A stretch of DNA of 64,000 bases from Candidatus Geothrix skivensis. GTDB taxonomy: Bacteria; Acidobacteriota; Holophagae; Holophagales; Holophagaceae. This document shows positions 27,376 to 35,423 of the stretch, piece by piece. A model generated the notes under the pieces. It was not told the origin of the DNA. It made no database searches and worked only from the letters and a program-made list of their open reading frames with translations. Every line of letters begins with the position of its first letter. Position 1 is the first letter of the stretch. The stretch is from contig JADKIO010000006.1 of assembly GCA_016721195.1 (NCBI GenBank), positions 372,001-436,000 of the forward strand. The letters run 5' to 3'. The position numbers were made by a program, and so were the translations under genes.

Positions 27376-27909
27376 TCAGGGCAGCAGCTTGACCAGGGGG
27401 ATCAGGATCCCGTTGAAGCGCTTCCAGCCGGACAGGTCGCCGTGGGCCAGGCGCCGGACCTTCACCCAGTCGTCCTCGGCGGCGGCCTTGGGCACGCCCT
27501 TCAGCATCAGCTCATAGGCCAGGACCCGGGCGGCCACCGCGGGCTCCAGGGCCAGGTCCGGCCTCGCCACCAGATCCGCCCCCAGCAGCTTGCCGAACCG
27601 GGCATAGGCCGAACGCCCCCGCAGGGGGATGAAGCCCCGGCCGCAGTACCTCCCGCCATCCCCCGGCTCGACGTTACCGAGGCTGCGGTCGAACTCGTAC
27701 ATGCGGCGGAAGTAGGCCTCGCTGCCCGGCTCCTTCTCCGGCGCGAACAGGTAGCTTTCGGACCCGATGGTGGCGATGGCGGCGACCTCGGTGGCGGGGT
27801 CCAGGATCTTCAGGGCGTCCATCGCCTCCACGACCAGGGGCCAGTTCACCTCTACATTCGCGCGGGGCGCCTGAAGGATGGTGGCGATGACGTCCGCCGA
27901 GAAGTGCAT
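27376..27909 (-). CDS. GH19 chitinase/endolysin-like protein
   Basis: A 177-residue lysozyme-fold protein related to glycoside hydrolase family 19. It shows the family pattern of an early catalytic-type Glu region (ATIGSESYLFAPEKEPGSE), then RRMYEFDRSLGNVEPGDGGRY, and the signature YCGRGFIPLRGRSAYARFG. The ATG at 27909 has GGGAG upstream. It has no signal peptide, unlike secreted chitinases but like phage endolysins that exit through holins; no holin or phage gene is nearby. The activity, on chitin or peptidoglycan, is undetermined. It stands alone between the chemoreceptor and aldose epimerase genes. Confidence 0.75.
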   Translation of the reverse strand: MHFSADVIATILQAPRANVEVNWPLVVEAMDALKILDPATEVAAIATIGSESYLFAPEKEPGSEAYFRRMYEFDRSLGNVEPGDGGRYCGRGFIPLRGRSAYARFGKLLGADLVARPDLALEPAVAARVLAYELMLKGVPKAAAEDDWVKVRRLAHGDLSGWKRFNGILIPLVKLLP

Positions 27910-27985
27910 GGCTGGCTCCCGGGGGGAAGGCTGCTGGCGAGAAGGACGGGAGGGCCAATCTACCACGGGCAGGTAAGCTTTCCAC

Positions 27986-28855
27986 ATGGACACCCATACC
28001 CTGTTCCGGTCGGGCCGCCGGGCCCGCATCGCCCGGAGGGGCGCCGAGCTCCAGGACCTCAGCCTCGGTGGCCTGGACCTGCTCTGGGACGCGGGGCCCC
28101 TCTGGCCCCGGCATGCCCCCCTGCTTTTTCCCGTCGTGGGTGCTTTAAAGGGCGATGTCCTCCACCACCGAGGGGGCACCTTCCCCATGCCCCGGCATGG
28201 CTTCGCCCGGGACCGGGACTTCACGTGGCTCCACCGAACCCCGTCGAGCTGCGCACTGGAGCTCCGGGAGGATGCCCTGACCCTGGCGGCCTACCCCTTC
28301 CCCTTCCACTTGGTGGTCTCCTACCACCTGGACCCGGCGGGCCTCCGCATGGAGCTGGTCCTGCACAACCCCGGACCGTCGCCCCTGCCAGCCAGCCTGG
28401 GCCTGCATCCGGCCTTCCGCTGGCCCCTGGCCCCCGGAACCCCGAAGGCGGCCCACCGCCTGGTTTTCGAAGCGGATGAGCCGGAACCACTCCGCCGCCT
28501 CGATGCCCGGGGACTCCTCGCGCCGGAGGTTCAGCCAAGCCCCATCCAGGACCGTGTCCTGCCCCTGAGTGAGGAACTGTTTTCCCAGGACGCCCTCATC
28601 TTCCTGGAGCCCCGCAGTCGCGCCGTCCGCTACGAGGCCGGGGGCGGACCCGCCCTGATCCTGCGCTGGGAGGGCTTTCCGCAGCTGGGTATCTGGACCA
28701 AGCCCGAGTCCGTCCCCTCCTTCCTGTGCATCGAGCCCTGGGAGGGCTACGCCAGCCCGGCGGCGTGGAATGGGGAATTCGCCGAGAAACCCGGCGGGTT
28801 CCTGCTGTCCCCGGGCGCCACACGCCAATGGGGGCTGACGGTGGCCGTGGGCTAG
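27986..28855 (+). CDS. aldose 1-epimerase family protein
   Basis: A 289-residue galactose-mutarotase-fold protein that should interconvert sugar anomers. Family features: N-terminal ARIARRGAELQDLSLGG, the segment FPMPRHGFARDRDF with a conserved His, then SLGLHPAFRWPLAP with a second catalytic-type His, and near the end FLCIEPWEGYASP with the catalytic-type Glu. Members close to this type act on hexoses or hexose 6-phosphates; which one cannot be told. The 3' end overlaps the opposing miaB gene by four bases. Confidence 0.88.
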   Translation: MDTHTLFRSGRRARIARRGAELQDLSLGGLDLLWDAGPLWPRHAPLLFPVVGALKGDVLHHRGGTFPMPRHGFARDRDFTWLHRTPSSCALELREDALTLAAYPFPFHLVVSYHLDPAGLRMELVLHNPGPSPLPASLGLHPAFRWPLAPGTPKAAHRLVFEADEPEPLRRLDARGLLAPEVQPSPIQDRVLPLSEELFSQDALIFLEPRSRAVRYEAGGGPALILRWEGFPQLGIWTKPESVPSFLCIEPWEGYASPAAWNGEFAEKPGGFLLSPGATRQWGLTVAVG

Positions 28856-30156
28856 ACCAGTTCGGCACCCAGGAAGTGCGGGCTCGCCATCGTGATCCTC
28901 GCCTGCACGAGCTCTCCGAAGGGCAGCGCCCGGCCCGGTCCGGCGATCAGGTGCACGGTCTTCCACTCGCCGCTGTGGGCCAGCCACCACCCATGCTCCG
29001 TGGGGCCATGGGCCTCGACGCGCACGGGGATCTCGCGGCCGACAAACCGCTCGTTGCTGGCCCGGGTGAGCCCGGTCTGGCGCTGCTGGAGCCGCTTCAG
29101 CCGCGCGGCCTTCAGGGCCATGGGCAGGTCATCCTTGAGGCGGAGGGAGGGCGTGCCGGGGCGCGGCGAGTAGATGAAGCTGAAGGAGCCATCGAAGGCC
29201 ACCTCCTCCAGCACGCGCAGGGTGTCCTCGAAATCCTCGTCGGTCTCGCCGGGGAAGCCCACGATGAAGTCCGTGCTGATGGCCATCCGGGCCCGCCCTT
29301 CGCCCAGGTAGCCCAGGCGCTCCAGGTACTCGGCCACGGTGTATTCCCGCAGCATGCGCTTCAGCACCCGGTCGCTGCCGCTCTGCAGGGGCAGGTGGAG
29401 GAAGGGCGCCACCTTGGGATTGGTGACCAGCACCCGCGCCAGGTCCCGGGTGAAGTTCATGGGGTGGCTGGTGGTGAAGCGGATCCACTCGAGGCCCTCC
29501 ACCTCGGACACGCGCTCCAGGAGGTCGGCGAAGGTGCAGCCCCCCGCATAGCTGTTCACGTTCTGGCCCAGCAGCTCCACCTCCCGGTAGCCGCGCTCCA
29601 CCAGCCCACGCACTTCCGCCAGCACATCCTCGAAGGGCCGGTGCCGCTCGGCACCCCGGGTGGTGGGGACGATGCAGTAGGTGCAGGCGTGGTTGCAGCC
29701 CTCGGTGATGGTGACCAGGGCTTTGGCCGTGTCCCGGCGGCGGGTGACGGAGGGCGGGAAGAGGTGGTTGTCCGGGTACTCGCCCGCGTCCAGCACCCGC
29801 AACCTGCCCGCCCGGGCCTCGGCCACCAGCCGCGGCAGCTGCTTCAGGGCCATGGTGCCCAGCACGAAGTCGATGTGGGGGGCCCGCTTGAACAGGGCCG
29901 CCTGCTCCTGCTGGGCCAGACAGCCCGTGACCCCCACCAGCAGGGGGCGCCGCTGCTTCTCCTCCCGCAGGCGGCCCAGCTCGGAATAGACCTTGTGCAC
30001 GGCCTTCTCCCGGATGGAGCAGGTGTTCAGCAGCACCAGCTCCGCCTCCTCCGCCGAGCCGACCTCCTCGAAGCCGTCGGCCGACAGCAGCCCCGACAGC
30101 TTCTCGCCGTCGTGGTCGTTCATCTGGCAGCCCCAGGTCTGGATGTGGAACTTCAT
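28852..30156 (-). CDS. miaB: tRNA-2-methylthio-N6-dimethylallyladenosine synthase
   Basis: A 434-residue radical SAM methylthiotransferase that adds a methylthio group to N6-isopentenyl-A37 of tRNAs reading UNN codons. The N-terminal domain binds a second 4Fe-4S cluster through Cys10 (WGCQMN), Cys46 (NTCSIRE) and a third Cys in VTGCLAQ. The radical SAM site is CNHACTYC. The C-terminal TRAM domain (RFVGREIPVRVEAHG, ITMASPHFLGAEL) is present. MiaB rather than MtaB or RimO is supported by the length, the QMNDHDGEK start and the GQNVNSY stretch. Upstream, its ribosome-binding site and first codons are repeated twice, creating leader ORFs. Confidence 0.95.
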   Translation of the reverse strand: MKFHIQTWGCQMNDHDGEKLSGLLSADGFEEVGSAEEAELVLLNTCSIREKAVHKVYSELGRLREEKQRRPLLVGVTGCLAQQEQAALFKRAPHIDFVLGTMALKQLPRLVAEARAGRLRVLDAGEYPDNHLFPPSVTRRRDTAKALVTITEGCNHACTYCIVPTTRGAERHRPFEDVLAEVRGLVERGYREVELLGQNVNSYAGGCTFADLLERVSEVEGLEWIRFTTSHPMNFTRDLARVLVTNPKVAPFLHLPLQSGSDRVLKRMLREYTVAEYLERLGYLGEGRARMAISTDFIVGFPGETDEDFEDTLRVLEEVAFDGSFSFIYSPRPGTPSLRLKDDLPMALKAARLKRLQQRQTGLTRASNERFVGREIPVRVEAHGPTEHGWWLAHSGEWKTVHLIAGPGRALPFGELVQARITMASPHFLGAELV

Positions 30157-30160
30157 GGCT

Positions 30161-30265
30161 TCACTTCCCTGACCAGCATGATCCGCTCCCTGTGGGGCCC
30201 CGCTTCACGGAGTCCACCGGACTCCGTTCCGTGACCCACATGGTCGCGAGGATGTGGAACTTCAT
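30161..30265 (-). CDS. putative miaB leader ORF 2 (34 codons)
   Basis: A 34-residue ORF starting MKFHILATMWVTERSP and ending SCWSGK. It starts at the second copy of the miaB start region with the same GAAGTGAAGCC ribosome-binding context. Its TGA lies four bases before the miaB ATG, close enough for translational coupling. It contains the hairpin at 30207-30227. It was created by the leader duplication; whether it is translated is not known. Confidence 0.35.
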   Translation of the reverse strand: MKFHILATMWVTERSPVDSVKRGPTGSGSCWSGK

Positions 30266-30269
30266 GGCT

Positions 30270-30338
30270 TCACTTCCCTGACCAGCAAGATTCGCTCCCT
30301 GTGGGGCCCCACATGGTCGCGAGGATGTGGAACTTCAT
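30270..30338 (-). CDS. putative miaB leader ORF 1 (22 codons)
   Basis: A 22-residue ORF (MKFHILATMWGPTGSE, ending SCWSGK) starting at the third, outermost copy of the miaB start region. Its TGA is four bases upstream of the ATG of leader ORF 2, the same spacing as between leader ORF 2 and miaB. The ribosome-binding context upstream of this copy differs (GGGTGATGC) and is weaker. Translation is a hypothesis. Confidence 0.3.
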   Translation of the reverse strand: MKFHILATMWGPTGSESCWSGK

Positions 30339-30397
30339 GCATCACCCGAATCGAACATTGTAACGCTCGATCAGAACAATGCCATGGCGCACGCTGG

Positions 30398-31717
30398 TCA
30401 GTGCAGGGCGTAGACGTTGCCGTCGGTGCTGCCCACGAAAACGATGCCCTCGGCGACGACCGGCGAGGACAGAATGGAGCCCAGGCTGAACATCCGTTCC
30501 AGGCCGATCACCATGCCATCGAGGGTGCTGTCGGGGTAGAGGGCCGAGCCGATCATGCGGCCTTCGGCATCCAGGTATTTCTTCCCGTTCTGGCGGTTGC
30601 CTTCGGTCTGGAAGTCGGCCACCCCGGCGCCCGTATCCCGGTCCACCAGGTGCAGCCAGCCATCGGAGGTCCCGAAAATGATCCGGTTCCCGGCGATGGC
30701 GGGCGAAGAGAAGGAGACCGCCTTCATGGCCTGGTCATAGATCAGCTTGCCCGTGGCCGCCTCCAGGGCCTTGAACCGCTGCCCATCCGAGGTGGGGAAG
30801 TACACCCGGCCTCCCTGCACCGCGGGCGAGGCGATGACCCAGCCCTTGTGGTTGTCGTGCTTCCACAGCAGTTCCCCGGTCTCGGCCCGCAGGGCGTAGA
30901 AGTGGCCGTCCCGGCAGCCAAAGAACACCCGGCCCTCGGCCACCGCCGCCGAGCTGGCGATGCCCACCTGGTTGTGGAGGTCGGGATCATCTCCGGTCCG
31001 GTAGGTCCAGCGGATGCCCCCCGTCCCCGCATCCAGGGCGTAGAAGGTGCGATCGAAGCTCCCCACGAAGACCAGGCCCCCTGCCACCGCCGGGCTGGCA
31101 TGCACGACCCCGCCGGTCTTCACCTTCCAGCGCAGGGCGCCGGTTCCGGCGGCCAGCGCGTAGATGTGGTGGTCGCCGCTGCCCACGTAGACCGTGTCCC
31201 CCACCACCACCGGCGAGGACAGGAAGACATCGAAGGGATCCGGCATGTGCTCGGTCCGGGGTTGGGCGCCGTGGATGCCGGGGGCCGAGAAGCGGCGCTC
31301 CCCGGCCGTGCGGAAAGTCCAGACGGGTTGGCCGGTGGCGCTGTCCAGCGCGTGGATGAGCCCATCCAGGCTGCTGAAGAAGACGCGCCCCCCGGCAACG
31401 GCGGGGGAGGAGGCGATGGCGCCCTGGGCCTTGAAGCTCCACCTGAGCCCGCCATCACGTGCGTTCAGGGCGTAGAGCCGGTGGTCGGAACTGCCGATGT
31501 AGACGACCCCCGCGTGCACCACGGGAGATGAAAGCACCTTCGCGCCGGTGCGGAACGTCCAGGCGACGGTCTTCAATGTGGGCGCCTTGGAGTCATAGGT
31601 CCCCGTGTGGGCGCTGTCGCCGCGGAACATCCCGGGCTCCCCGCCGCCGAGGGGGGAACTCCCCAGAATCCAGGCCAGCGTGGCAAAGCAGAGCAGAGGT
31701 TGGCAGTGGCTTGGCAT
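30398..31717 (-). CDS. exported PQQ-type beta-propeller protein
   Basis: A 439-residue protein of PQQ-like propeller repeats. At least seven units are visible, with the pattern SSPVV..G.VY.GS.D..LYAL.A.TG...W (for example SSPVVHAGVVYIGSSDHRLY). The N-terminus (LCFATLAWILGSSPLGG) is a likely signal peptide. It has no catalytic dehydrogenase residues, so it is probably a scaffold or ligand-binding propeller like the BamB-type proteins rather than a quinoprotein enzyme. It stands alone, between the miaB leader and the TonB receptor, in the same direction as both. Confidence 0.85.
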   Translation of the reverse strand: MPSHCQPLLCFATLAWILGSSPLGGGEPGMFRGDSAHTGTYDSKAPTLKTVAWTFRTGAKVLSSPVVHAGVVYIGSSDHRLYALNARDGGLRWSFKAQGAIASSPAVAGGRVFFSSLDGLIHALDSATGQPVWTFRTAGERRFSAPGIHGAQPRTEHMPDPFDVFLSSPVVVGDTVYVGSGDHHIYALAAGTGALRWKVKTGGVVHASPAVAGGLVFVGSFDRTFYALDAGTGGIRWTYRTGDDPDLHNQVGIASSAAVAEGRVFFGCRDGHFYALRAETGELLWKHDNHKGWVIASPAVQGGRVYFPTSDGQRFKALEAATGKLIYDQAMKAVSFSSPAIAGNRIIFGTSDGWLHLVDRDTGAGVADFQTEGNRQNGKKYLDAEGRMIGSALYPDSTLDGMVIGLERMFSLGSILSSPVVAEGIVFVGSTDGNVYALH

Positions 31718-31816
31718 GGGTGCCCCCTGGACCCCAGCCTAGCGGCCCCGCTGGTTGCCCGGTGGGAAGACGGGGTGGTCCGTATCCCCAGCGGGGCGAG
31801 GCGAATTGGTCTATCC

Positions 31817-34747
31817 CTAAAACGACGCCCGCAGGCTGAACTGCCACACGCGGGGCTGCTGGAAGTTGCCGGGCGTGAAGGCCCCGCCCACGTTGTTCAC
31901 CCAGATCATGGGCTGCCGGTTGGTGGCGTTGAACACATCCACCGCCGCCCGCAGGTCGACCTTCCGCAGACGGACCCGCCAGGCCAGGCCCAGGTCCAGG
32001 CTCAGGGTCTGGGGCAGCTCCTGGTCGCCCCGGGTCGTGGCGGGTGCCAGCACGTTGTCGCCGGAGACCCTCACGAGGCTGCTGTACCGCAGGCCCGATC
32101 GCCAGAGGAAGGCGAAGGAGGACTCCAGGTTCCAGGGCAATGCGGCGCTCCCGAAGGCCTTCCAGGCATGCTTCACCTCCTCGTTCAGGTTCCCGTCGTA
32201 CTGGGGCTGGCGGTAGTCCTGGCGGAGGCTCGGGATGGAGGCGAAGCCGGTGCTCTTGCCGGTGGCCGTGTTGACGTTGCCGACTTCGGTGTTGCCGTTC
32301 AGATCACCCTGGCTGTAGCTCAGCTGGAGCCGGTGGCCGGCTTCGAAGTCCCGGCGGGCCACCAGGTCGAGGCCGCGGAAATCGCGCTTCAGGCCGGGAA
32401 GGTTCGCCACCACCTTCCGGGTGGAGGAGCTGTTGGCGAGGGCATCCAGCTCCGGCAGGTAGCCATAGGTGGAACTGTAGGTATCGATGAGATCCCGCAC
32501 CCGCTTCAGCGTGAGGGTGGCTTCAAGGGTCCAGGCACCGACCCAGGGCAGGTCCTGGACCCTCTGGGCGCCCAGCTGGTGGAGGTCCGTACGGGGCGCA
32601 CGGAGGTCGCCCACGGCCATGTTGGCCGCGCCCTGAACGCCGCTTGCCTGCCAGGTCCGCCAGTCGTTCTGGGTGGGGATCCACACCTGCCTCACAAGGG
32701 ATGGCCCACCCGTGGTCGCTCCTGCCGTGGTCAGGTTGCCGGGGGTGGGCGGGCTGTAGATGCGGCCCGAATAGGCGAAGAGGCGGATCCGCCCATCCGC
32801 CGCGGGATCCCAGGACAGACCCAGCCTCGGGCTCAGCAGCGTCTGCCGGTAGAGGCTCCGTCCATCCTCCGCATCGAGACCGGCGCGATCCAGCCGGAGA
32901 CCCGCGTTCACGGTCCAACGGGGTCCGAGGGACCAGTCATCCTGGAGGAACAGGCCCGCCACGCGCTGTTTGAGCGGGCGGCCATAGCCGGTGGCATCGG
33001 CCAGGGTCCGCTGGTAGAGGTAGCTGGCCCGGCCGCCGACCAGCTGCCCGGAGACTGGGCTGGGTGTGGCGAGGCTATCGCCGCTGGCATAGCCATAGCC
33101 GTTCCCATTGAAGGCCTGCAGTCCCGCCTGGATGGCGGCCAGGTCACCGGCGGCGGGGCCAGCCCCGCCCGCCGCTCGATCCAGGTAGGCCAGGCCGAAG
33201 GAGGGCCGCTGAAAGACCTTGGTGTATTCGGCCGCCAGCCCCTGGAAGCCGCCCTTGATCTGGTGGGAGCCCCCGGACCAGCTGAACTCGCTGCGCAGGG
33301 TCAGGTTCCGGATCCGGTCCAGCCGATCCTCCGCGTAGGCGCCGAAGGATTCTCCACCGGGCGCATCCAGCTGGCCCCGGAAGGATCCGGCGCCGGGGGT
33401 CGCCGGGGTCCAGTGGAAGCTCGTGCGATGCAGACCGAGGGTGTTCTCCCAGGTGAGCCGCGTTCCAAGGGCACCCACGTGCTTGAGGAGGTAGCTGTCC
33501 CCGCCCCGGGTGCGGACCGGCTGCTGAAAGTCCTTCACGCTGCTATCGCCGGCGGTATCGAAGTTGGTCTGGGTGACGGGGTCCCCGAAGTAGCTGAATT
33601 CGAAGCGGTGGTCCGCCCCGGCCAGCCAGGTGAGCTTGAGGAACCGGTAGCTGCGGTCCTCCTCCTGGCTGCGCCGGTGGGGGGCTGAGCCCACGGGACG
33701 AACATTCTCGAAGTCGAGGCTCAGCAGTTGGCGGTTGAAGGCCCCGAAGAAGAAGAGCGTGTCCTTGATGAGGGGGCCACCCAGGCTGAATCCCACCTCA
33801 TTGGCGTCCGTGGGGCGTTCCTCGGGGGTGCTGGCCTTGCCCTCGTCGGTCTTCGCGTTCAATCCCCGGAAGATCCGTCTCGTGAAGATGGAGCCGTGGA
33901 ACTCGCTGCCCCCGCTCTTCGTGACCAGGTTGTAGACCCCGCCGGAGGCAAAGCCCACTTCCGCCTTGTGCCCCCCCGTGGTGAGGGTCTGGCTGTCGAG
34001 AATCTCCGTGGAGAGGTTCATACCAAAGCGGCCCGTGGAGCTGAGCCTCGTCTCCATGCCGTCCACCAGGAACGCGTTGGCGTCGAGCATGGAGCCCAGC
34101 ACCACCGGCTCGGGTTTGCCCGACGGGGTGACCCCGGGGGCCAGGTAGCCGTGTTCCACATAGCGCTGGGGCGAGAAGGGCAGCCGCGCCAGCTCCTCGG
34201 CACTGAAACTGGTTTGTGCGCTGACGGAGCTGGTCTCCACCCGCAGGGGGGAGGCTTCCACGGAGACGGTGGCCTGGGCCGGTTCCAGGCGCAGGCGGAG
34301 ATGGACCCGCTCATCCGCCCGGAGCTTGAGGGTCTGGCCCTGGAGGCGGTAGGCCCCTGGGAGCAGCCCGGCGATAGAGGCGATGCCTCTCGCGTCCGCC
34401 CGCAGGAGCCGCGACTCGCCCCGCTCCACGGACTCCAAGGTCAGGGCAGCCCCCGGGCTGGGACGACCAGCGGGGTCCAGCACTTCGATCCGCAGAGAGG
34501 CCGTTGTCTGGGCAACGAGGACCGTGGTGCCCAGGGCGAAGCCACCAAGCAGCGACCGGACCAGGCCAATCCCAGACCTGCCCGGGAGCATCACATCGAC
34601 CCCCAGGGCATCAAAGCCCGCCGAGTCGAGGAGGCGGAGGGCCTCCTCCCCGCTGGGCGCCACCCGGGCTTCGACGCCGGAGGCTTCCAGGCCCGCTCGG
34701 AGCTCCCGGGCGGTCCTGGCCTGATCCTCGACGATCAGGACGAGCAT
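31817..34747 (-). CDS. TonB-dependent receptor fused behind a truncated receiver domain
   Basis: A 976-codon frame. Residues 1-66 match the first half of a response-regulator receiver: strand with acidic pair Glu7-Asp8 (LVLIVEDQ), helix and Asp51 in the GVDVMLPGRSG motif. The rest of the receiver (the Thr/Ser and Lys strands) is missing. It runs straight into a signal-peptide-like stretch (RSLLGGFALGTTVLVAQ), a carboxypeptidase-regulatory-like domain, a plug (SGGVYNLVTKSGGSEFHGS, FSLGGPLIKDTLFFFGAF) and a beta barrel ending in WQFSLRASF. The ATG inside DVML (34591, with GGGGG about nine bases upstream) would yield a receptor with a normal signal peptide, so the exported product probably starts there. 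The upstream phosphotransferase-like gene overlaps by 13 bp. Confidence 0.85.
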   Translation of the reverse strand: MLVLIVEDQARTARELRAGLEASGVEARVAPSGEEALRLLDSAGFDALGVDVMLPGRSGIGLVRSLLGGFALGTTVLVAQTTASLRIEVLDPAGRPSPGAALTLESVERGESRLLRADARGIASIAGLLPGAYRLQGQTLKLRADERVHLRLRLEPAQATVSVEASPLRVETSSVSAQTSFSAEELARLPFSPQRYVEHGYLAPGVTPSGKPEPVVLGSMLDANAFLVDGMETRLSSTGRFGMNLSTEILDSQTLTTGGHKAEVGFASGGVYNLVTKSGGSEFHGSIFTRRIFRGLNAKTDEGKASTPEERPTDANEVGFSLGGPLIKDTLFFFGAFNRQLLSLDFENVRPVGSAPHRRSQEEDRSYRFLKLTWLAGADHRFEFSYFGDPVTQTNFDTAGDSSVKDFQQPVRTRGGDSYLLKHVGALGTRLTWENTLGLHRTSFHWTPATPGAGSFRGQLDAPGGESFGAYAEDRLDRIRNLTLRSEFSWSGGSHQIKGGFQGLAAEYTKVFQRPSFGLAYLDRAAGGAGPAAGDLAAIQAGLQAFNGNGYGYASGDSLATPSPVSGQLVGGRASYLYQRTLADATGYGRPLKQRVAGLFLQDDWSLGPRWTVNAGLRLDRAGLDAEDGRSLYRQTLLSPRLGLSWDPAADGRIRLFAYSGRIYSPPTPGNLTTAGATTGGPSLVRQVWIPTQNDWRTWQASGVQGAANMAVGDLRAPRTDLHQLGAQRVQDLPWVGAWTLEATLTLKRVRDLIDTYSSTYGYLPELDALANSSSTRKVVANLPGLKRDFRGLDLVARRDFEAGHRLQLSYSQGDLNGNTEVGNVNTATGKSTGFASIPSLRQDYRQPQYDGNLNEEVKHAWKAFGSAALPWNLESSFAFLWRSGLRYSSLVRVSGDNVLAPATTRGDQELPQTLSLDLGLAWRVRLRKVDLRAAVDVFNATNRQPMIWVNNVGGAFTPGNFQQPRVWQFSLRASF
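34592..34747 (-). pseudogene. 5' fragment of a response-regulator gene
   Basis: About 52 codons of receiver domain ahead of the probable receptor start, containing the acidic pair and the phospho-acceptor Asp but lacking the second half of the fold. It starts at the ATG at 34747, overlapping the end of the preceding histidine-phosphotransferase-like gene, as a regulator in a two-component operon would. I read it as the remnant of a regulator gene whose 3' part was deleted up to the TonB receptor gene. A real fusion protein is less likely because a receiver would block export. Confidence 0.5.
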
Positions 34748-35337
34748 GGCCGGGCCATCCGGGCCACGAGCCCCCCCGGGGACTCCTGGAGGGTGATGCC
34801 CAGGCGCTCGGCGGTGGCCCTGAGCCACAGGGAGGGCAGGTTCTGAGGACTATCCGGCGGGGGCTCCGGAAGAAGGGCCATGGGCATCGGGGCATCCCCA
34901 AGCCAGGTGAGGATCCAGGCCTCCGGCGCGGCCGTGGCCTCCAGGCGGAGAGGTCCCGGCGCCGCCCAGGGAAGGATCTGGCGGGTGAAGGCCGCGGCCC
35001 ACTCCACCAGCACGGTCGGCCAGGCGGTCCCTTCCGCCTCGCGGTCCCTCAGCTCGATGGGGCAGCGGAACAGCACAGCCATGGATTCCAGTCTGGCCTC
35101 CAGGGCCGCCTGCCACTCGCTCCAGGGAGCCAGCCCCGAATCCGGGTGCCTTCCCAGCGCCAGGGAACGGGCCATGTGGATGAGGGTCTTGCCATCCTCG
35201 AGGGTGGTTTCGAGACGCATGCGGTTACGGGCATCGAGGGGAAGCCGCGGATCGCTCAGATCCAGCACCCCCTGCAACCCCGCCAGGAGGTTGTTGAAGT
35301 CATGCAGCGTTGCCCGCCACAGGTCCTCGGCGCTCAT
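34735..35337 (-). CDS. histidine-phosphotransferase-like (degenerate kinase) protein
   Basis: A 200-residue protein starting at the ATG at 35337 after GGGGGGG. The N-terminal helix carries a kinase-type H box, LWRATLHDFNNLLAGLQG (His12), like the dimerisation domains of HDFNN-type hybrid kinases. The C-terminal part resembles an ATPase-fold remnant (LWLRATAERLGITLQESPGG), but no N box or GxGxG boxes are present, so it should not bind ATP. This plan recalls ChpT-type phosphotransferases. It overlaps the truncated receiver by 13 bp, which would have been its natural partner. Confidence 0.6.
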   Translation of the reverse strand: MSAEDLWRATLHDFNNLLAGLQGVLDLSDPRLPLDARNRMRLETTLEDGKTLIHMARSLALGRHPDSGLAPWSEWQAALEARLESMAVLFRCPIELRDREAEGTAWPTVLVEWAAAFTRQILPWAAPGPLRLEATAAPEAWILTWLGDAPMPMALLPEPPPDSPQNLPSLWLRATAERLGITLQESPGGLVARMARPCSS

Positions 35338-35423
35338 GTCCCCCCCATCTGCACAAAACCCTTGAATGAAGTTACCTTGGAGCAGACCCTCTGTGCAGCC
35401 ACGGAAGACCCCTAGGACAAAAA

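Larger units (their letters stand above)
30141..30338 (-). repeat. triplicated translation-start region of miaB
   Basis: A 38-bp block covering the start codon, first five codons and ribosome-binding region of miaB (30141-30178) is perfectly repeated at 30250-30287; a shorter third copy of 16 bp or more is at 30323-30338. The spacing is 109 bp and then 73 bp. The longer spacer holds an extra 36 bp with a perfect hairpin ACGGAGTCC-ACC-GGACTCCGT (30207-30227). This is evidently a tandem duplication of the miaB leader. Confidence 0.85.

Noticed and set aside
30207..30227. hairpin upstream of miaB as an intrinsic terminator
   Set aside because: The 9-bp stem is not followed by a T tract on either strand.
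31607..33688. 693-codon plus-strand ORF opposite the TonB receptor
   Set aside because: Shadow of the receptor barrel; composition only, no motif or ribosome-binding site.
34547..34747. receiver plus TonB receptor as one working membrane-signalling protein
   Set aside because: A cytosolic receiver ahead of the signal peptide would prevent normal export and the receiver fold is only half present; a deletion junction with an internal start explains it better.
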